From contig CM044875.1 of the NCBI GenBank assembly GCA_024500155.1, positions 21,454,703-21,518,702 on the forward strand: 64,000 bases of DNA, read 5' to 3'. The notes under the pieces were generated by a model, which saw only the letters and a list, made by a program, of their open reading frames with translations, made no database searches and was not told where the DNA came from. Positions 57,883 through 64,000 of this stretch are shown here, one piece after another; the first letter of the stretch is position 1; every line of letters starts with the position of its first letter. The position numbers and the translations under genes were made by a program. This DNA comes from Chenopodium formosanum (lineage: Eukaryota > Streptophyta > Magnoliopsida > Caryophyllales > Amaranthaceae).

Positions 57883-60522
57883 CTACATTTAAGGAAGAAC
57901 ATCACCACAATTACAATTCTAAAATGCATTCTATACACAATCAAACTAAATTAAACGCAGCTGTTCAAATATGAACTCACCAAAACAAGGTCAATACAAA
58001 GAGCATACAACTTGCCCTCATGTCAAGACCAGTGTTACCTAACGAGTGTCCCCCTCCCCTCCCCATGAACTGCATAGTGAGAACACGTGTACTGGTATGG
58101 TAAAACATCGGACTAATGTAACATAATTAGGCAGTAAATTGCGCTCTGCATACCCGTTCTGTGTTTTAAAGTGGACCAAAACTTGTCATAATATACAAAA
58201 GGCTGGAAACAACACTTACAAAAACACATATTTGTTCCCCAAAAAGTTTATCACTTCTAAAAGCTTCCATACTCTCATTTGTGTTTGGTATTCTTTCTAT
58301 TTTAAACTAAAGCTATCCAGCATTCCCAAAATGTATGCACAGATTTGACGCTTACAAAAAAATACCCAAATCAAATTAATTGATTATTAGCCTTAAAGTA
58401 GAAAGGTTCAGAAAAAAGAATTAGTTATCCGCTCACATCAACAATTTTTCCCACAGCTCAACATGTAACATCGTAATACTCAAAACTATAGGGTATATAG
58501 AATATAAATAAATGAAAGACAGATAAATGTAGATATAGTATGTCAGATTTTGGGATATTCCAAAAAGGAATAACTAGCTTGGAGGATGTATACCGCCTAT
58601 TGTAAATTAAACAAATAAACAGACAAAAGAGAGTAAAGAAGGCTCTCAAGAGTAGCTTGTAATCACCAAATAATGCTATAATTGTACAAAATATTTCAAA
58701 AAGGGTTTTAGTGCCTTTCCAACAATTTTAATAATGAGATCATTTGATCAACATCCTTGATACTCTTGTGAAAAGATTTTAAGAAAAAACAAAGCTTCAA
58801 TATTTAAAATAAAAACCATCTTTGTTCTGAATAACATCAAAACTGGAAAAAGAAAAATAATAATAAATAACTAAATTATCAACGCCCACCTCTCCAGCCA
58901 CATACATGCTTATATTAAGCTCCTTGCTTTGAGCATCTATATTCCTACCTGACTGCCTTAAATCTCTGGAAAGATTCATGCATGATCAATCAGCTTGAAT
59001 AAAGATTTCTGTTGTCACTATCACTCCTAGTTGTATGTCATCATGGCATTATTTATAATTTCAGCCTTTCCTTCGAGCATCAGATATACCAGCTTAATAT
59101 CCTTTCATTAATCTCACTTTTACTAATCTTCTAAAACAAAGGAGCAATTTCAATTGAAGGCCAGAAAACTATTACGTCAACATTTAGTTTGCAATTTTTC
59201 ACACACGCAAATTGGATTATCATCACAAGTAGAAAGAAGATTGCAGATTACAAATCATCATAGGTGCTACCAGGAAGACAATTTGCCAACTCCGCAGCAA
59301 TCGTGTTACTCATATAGCATCTCTAAATAGAAGGCTATAAAGGGAATAAGGATGTCAGGAACAAGATGTTATAATATATGGTAAAGAGACAACTTAAAAA
59401 GGAAGAAGTTCAAGATGCCTAATAAGGAGGGGGGAAAATGGCATCTACACGAGGATGAAAAAAGTACACACATAAGAAAATGCATCACATTAATTTACTT
59501 CTTAGCTAAAAATGTGGTTTTGTGGTTGTCAAACTACATAGATTTTGGATATGTTTAAAACAATAATAGTGGATCTTGTTAGGTTTATCTAATCAATATA
59601 TTCAAACGAACAACATTTAATTGTTTAAACCAATGCATATATGCAGATATATATAATCAAAGGTACAAAGGTGTACATTGGATACTGTTAGGAAGACAAT
59701 ATTACAGATTTCAATTGGACAACAAGGCTCTTTAAAGCTAATAAGTTTTGTTTGGACCATATATGGGAAACTGTGTTACTTTAATCATAATTTGATAATA
59801 TGATACAAGGGGGGTAGTCTGTTTAAAGCCTCTCCGTATAAAGCGGTTACATCCTGTGAGCAAGTTTTATATTTATTCTGGCACAATTATTCTAGAAGCG
59901 CCTCTACGTGAATAGAAACACACGTCTAGCATGAGTGATGGAGAATTAGTACATGGTGTGATACACTTATTTAACTCATCGTAAATAGAAGTTCAAATAA
60001 GGGTTGATAAATTACAATAGCTTAAATAAGAATAGGTTCTGATAGGAGTTAATAAGTTCAAATTCAGGGAAAACAAGTTTTACTAAGGGTTTCTAAGGGC
60101 TACCAAGTTCAATTTACAATTAAATAAGTTTTAATAAGTTTAGGTAAGCACAAATTAGTTCTAATATGTAAAATCAAGTAATTAAAACACTAACTAAGGG
60201 CCTGTTCTGATTTACTGAACTGAGGTGAAAACTTATTGGAGCTGAGCTAAACTGAATTGAATAGTTTATGAGAGAAGGAAATTAAAAACTGAACTGAACT
60301 TATTGGAGCTCACTGAAAATAAGCTAAAGAGAATAGGCCCTAACATGCCAAAAATACCTAATCAAACAAGGCTAACAAATATTCTTTTTGGAAAAATAAA
60401 TGTAAAGCGGTATATATAATATTATGAAACTCAGTCAAGTTAAAATGAATTTTTCATATATGCAAGAATTGCTTTAATCACTTTGGAGAATGGGCGGATA
60501 CACAAAATGCATTAAGGGTATG
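57883..60522. other. intron 1 (or upstream region) of the HUA2-like gene
   Basis: The acceptor TAAATGTAG| at 57883 implies a preceding exon. No sequence coding for the PWWP N-terminus (expected motif K-V-K-G-F-P-A-W-P) was found on the minus strand up to the window end. The stretch is AT-rich and non-coding. Confidence 0.55.
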
Positions 60523-60530
60523 CATGTGCA

Positions 60531-61606
60531 TAGACCTGGCAATTCTGACCAGGCCGATGACCCGACCCGAATGACTCGACCCATGACCCGAAATCGACCC
60601 GAAAATAGTGACCCGAAATTGACCCAAAACCCGAATCAACCCGACCCGACCCATACCCGACCTGAAGTGGAATTGACCCGACCTTAACCATAAACCCGAA
60701 ATGACCCGACCCGAGATGACCCGACCAAAAGTTGACCCGAGACCCGAAATGACCTGACCGAAGTTGACCCGATACCCAAAGTGACCCGACCTTTAACTTG
60801 AATTAATTGACCCAAATAGACTCAAAACCCAAAGTGACACGAACCAAAATTATCTTATACCTTAAATTACCAGAATCTATTTAAGCTAAACACTTGACCT
60901 AAGCAAACCGAAATAGAAAAAAACCGCAATCAAATTGACTTAATTTTTTTCATTAATTTGTAATGTATAACAGTGTAAGTAATTTACATATTTGAGCATT
61001 ACTTTTCTCGATTTCTTCGGCCTTTTATCTCTATAAGTTATTAAAAAATTGTAAAAAGATTGAAATTTAACGACTATTCTACGGAGTTTGTCCATAAGAA
61101 AATAAAAGTCACAATTCTCACATGTCTAGAAAAAAAAAATAGTACAATAATAATGCGTACATAACATAATGTTTAATACCAAATGAAATTACAAAATAAT
61201 CTAAAGTCAAACAATTACTGTATTCCATGAAAAAAGTAGCCTTAATAAATATAGTGAGTTTCTCGTCAAAAAATATATAAATGTATACTACCTCCGTTTC
61301 ATTATTTTCAACGATTAAACATTTTTCCTCTATACTTTATGTCAAATGGTTGCAAATAATATGAAACGGAGGTAGTATATAGAGTTGAATTTAACCCAAT
61401 GCATCGACCCGAATATGACCGACCCGAAGTTGACCCGAAAATTGACTCGACCCGAACTGACTTGACCCGAAATTGACCCGACCCGAACTGAACCGACCCG
61501 ACCCAAAATTGACCCACCCGAACTCGACCCGAAACCCGACCCGACCCGGCCCGATTATTAGTTGACCCGGAATGACCCGACCCGAATGACCCATTTGCGA
61601 GGTTTA
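60531..61606. mobile_element. hAT-type non-autonomous element, 1.08 kb, with subterminal CCCGACC repeats
   Basis: 8-bp target duplications CATGTGCA (60523-60530 and 61607-61614) flank inverted ends TAGACCTGGCAA and (complement of the right end) TAAACCTCGCAA. Both terminal zones (60550-60850 and 61400-61590) are packed with TGACCCGACCCGAA-type repeats. No transposase ORF. A Stowaway is nested in it. Confidence 0.8.
61288..61375. mobile_element. Stowaway MITE, 88 bp, nested in the hAT element
   Basis: The left end CTACCTCCGTTTCATTATTT and the right end (complement CTACCTCCGTTTCATATTAT) form nearly perfect inverted repeats of about 25 bp. They are flanked by TA at 61286-61287 and 61376-61377. 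It is unusually short for the superfamily. Confidence 0.9.
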
Positions 61607-61614
61607 CATGTGCA

Positions 61615-63049
61615 TAGCCTAGATAGAGAATTAATTTAAATCTCATAGTTCATTAATTCAACTTGGCAGTTAATTCACAATTTAGATTAAGCAAAGTGCC
61701 ATGTTTAACTTGCGCAATTGCTATATTTACTAACATTATCAATTTTGTTTCATGGTGGCACTTGGCACCTAATGGGCTATTGGAGCATCTCATATTAAAT
61801 TATTAATGGATTATAAATCATAATAGTGCTCATTGTTGTTTTCTTTATATGTTTTTTTAGATATACTTGTAAATTCTTAAAATCTTTATTAAGATTGAAA
61901 TTTTCGAATTTTTTATATCAATTAAGTAAAAGAATAATGTAATTATAGTGATTTAATCTTAAATCTGTTTTTGCAAGATCATGTCAAAAATATATACTTC
62001 ATACAAAACAATCTTAAATCTTTGTCGTAAATTAATAAATAATTAACTATTTTTCAAAAAAATAATAAATAATTGAGAAAGAAAATATAGCTCATCTAAC
62101 AGATACGTATATAACAGTTTTTTTTTGTGTTATTGACTTATTGTGCATACCGTGTATAAGAATCCTGGATACGCCACCACTTTGGAGCATCATTGGCATC
62201 AAAACAAAAGCAACTTATAAAGGAGTCCTAGTTCATATTTGAGGTGCTTAGAAAAGAGGGGTGGTAGTCACGTGGTTACTAAAATCGAATGGGGAAGTTG
62301 GCCTTCATCCGAAAAGGAAAGAAAAAAAAAAAAAACATAAACAAACCCTCTTTAATCTAGTGCCGAGGATTACTCTATCCTCTCATCAACACCCATTTAT
62401 TTCTCCAATTGTCCAGCATCCCGTAAATTAGGGTTTTCCAATATTTAGGATTTTTTGATTGGGATTTAAATTGAAGTATTTTCATTAAATTAACATGGGG
62501 CTTTTGCTTGAATTATACTTTCAACACTGGATACGATTTAATTTGAAAGCAAAAAAAATGGTCTTTATAAGATTTTTAGATTCAAATCTCAATTTTCCGC
62601 GCTATTTAACATAAAGCCACTAAGGCGTTCAATTATGCGCCTTGGATGAGGTGCACGCTTTCTATAGGTACTTGCATCTGAATTGGTTGAATCTCCTGCG
62701 CTATGTGCCTTTTTAAAACTAAGATTGGATGTTCATAAGTCACTAAGACATTTTGCAAAACATAGAACTTTCATACCCCATGAAAGATAGGAGTAACCCA
62801 CTAACTTTGTATCTCATACAAGGATGTTGATGAAACGACGACAATTTGAATCACATGTTCTACACGTGCAATTATACCAAATAGATTGGACTTAATTACA
62901 AAAATTTGTTAGGATAAGAGCTTGGCTCTAAAAATTCTAAACAAGATTTTGGGCTTCGCAAAGTCATTGCACTACTAATATGTGATCTAATGACAGTGAC
63001 ACGTAAGCATTGTAAAACATACTCGCCTTATCCTAAATTACTCACGACA
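61615..63049. other. non-coding, AT-rich
   Basis: No gene can be supported. 62340-62450 is CT-rich with TTAGGGTTTTCC and looks UTR-like for a plus-strand transcript, but no exon follows within view. Confidence 0.35.
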
Positions 63050-63735
63050 AACTTAACAAGCGATGATGTGGTGAGTTTGGATGGAAAGGATTTGACCATG
63101 AGTGAAAGTTTTAAGTATCTTAGGTCAATCATGCTGAAAAAATGGTGACCTTGATCACGACATGACCTACAAGGTTAAGTCGGGATAGCCTAAATGGAGA
63201 GCGGCCACAGAAGTGCTATGTGTTATGTGACTGAAGCATTCTCCTGTAGTTGAAGGGGAAATTCTAGTGTTGCTCTATGTTACAAAATGTTAGGGCTTCT
63301 AAGAAGGAGCACATTAAAAAGATGAAGGTTACGGAAATGCGCGTGTTAAGTTGGATGTGCGGGAACACAGTAAGAGAAAAAAAGATAGAATCGGGAATGA
63401 GGTTATTCACAAGAAAGTGGGTGTGGCAAGGCATTGGAGACAAATTAAGGGGAAATCACCTGCGTTGGTTTGGGCATATAAGACGGAGACCCGATGATGC
63501 ATCGGTACGAAGAGTGGAACTATGGAAGGGTTAAACGAGGGAGAGGGAGACTGGAAATTACTTGGTTGGAAGGAGTTAGGAAGGATATGAAGTATTTGGA
63601 TTTGCATGAGGAAGAGGTATTTGATCGTAAGGGATGGAGGAGTAAGATTTTTGTTGCTGACTACAGGAATAACAACTTTTGGTTCCTGTAGCTAACCCTA
63701 CTTATGGGATTAACGCTTTGATTGATTAATTTTGA
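63050..63735 (+). mobile_element. RTE-type LINE, 3' end of the reverse-transcriptase ORF, degenerate
   Basis: The RTE-clade C-terminal block is readable: SKKEHIKKMKVTEMRVLSWM, then CGNT, LRGNHLRWFGHIRRRP, GRGRLEITWLEGVRKDMKYL and DRKGWRSKIFVADY. The main part is in two frames joined near 63510-63535. Upstream (63080-63280) earlier parts (KDLTMSESFKYLRSIM) are frameshifted with stops. After the stop TAG (63689-63691) comes a short tail ending CTTTGATTGATTAATT, the TTGATTGA repeat tail of plant RTE LINEs. It shares its 3' end with the fragment at 50632. Confidence 0.8.
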
Positions 63736-64000
63736 TTTTTTGCATTATTCACACACCATTTTGACCAATTTTATTTTGCTAGTATGGAAAGAAAATGTTA
63801 CCATGTAAGATGTTGGGTTTATTTTAATGTATACTGTCCAAACATTAAACATTTATAATTTTTACTAACACACAATTAAAGATATTAGTGTCTAATCAAA
63901 AAATTGAAAGTAGATACAACAAAAAAAAATTTAAAAAAAAAAAATCTTAAAAAGACATCTTAGTTGACCTAATTTCAATTAGGCAAGTTATATATGTCAT
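63736..64000. other. AT-rich non-coding to window end
   Basis: A-rich tracts and no recognisable feature. The missing first exon of the HUA2-like gene may lie beyond. Confidence 0.4.

Noticed and set aside
62340..62520. Promoter and first exon of a plus-strand gene
   Set aside because: UTR-like composition only; no coding exon or splice site follows that I can support.

Overview
The window is repeat-rich nuclear DNA from a flowering plant, almost certainly a eudicot. It is AT-rich, its genes have short exons and GT-AG introns, and it carries plant-specific transposon lineages: Tekay chromovirus, Tat/Retand with an archaeal-type RNase H, CACTA, Helitron, MULE, hAT and Stowaway. A chenopod/Caryophyllales origin is only a guess, based on repeated TACGGAGTA Stowaway relics and a Retand-like element.

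Left third (1-19.9 kb): the 3' part of a broken Tekay/Del chromovirus, with gag, protease, RT, RNase H, integrase and chromodomain relics and a 2.2-kb 3' LTR ending at 6378. Next come 13 kb without recognisable host genes. They hold an array of about ten hairpin-forming GCTCATTT..AAATGAGC units (10.2-10.5 kb) with scattered relatives to 13.1 kb, four tRNA-like sequences, a CACTA-type element, a 92-bp Stowaway and a Helitron 3' end.

Middle (19.9-37 kb): an 8.6-kb Tat-lineage Ty3/gypsy element (19878-28442) with exact 5-bp target duplications. Its sense pol is dead. Between pol and the 3' LTR it carries a multi-exon gene on the opposite strand (about 25462-28075). Then follow a Stowaway MITE, an antisense L1 remnant with an internal 132-bp duplication, a copia solo LTR inside a probable gypsy LTR, and a hAT-like element containing a small Helitron.

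Right part (37-64 kb): two real host genes, both on the minus strand. The first is a complete six-exon glutathione peroxidase (37442-42590, 171 aa, GPX4/5-like, probable N-myristoylation signal). The second is a HUA2/HULK-type PWWP-CID regulator of pre-mRNA processing (45718-57882 visible, 9 exons). The exon encoding the start of its PWWP domain is not in the window. Its 6.3-kb sixth intron hosts a Stowaway interrupted by an RTE LINE, and a Pack-MULE carrying a ROH1-family gene fragment. Further right are a hAT element with a nested 88-bp Stowaway (60.5-61.6 kb) and the 3' end of an RTE-type LINE (63.05-63.74 kb).

The most unusual signals are the intron-containing antisense gene of the Tat element, the hairpin array with compensated arms, the tRNA-like family with covarying stems, and the Pack-MULE inside the HUA2-like gene. 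Exon boundaries were read by eye from reading frames and splice consensus, without alignment tools.
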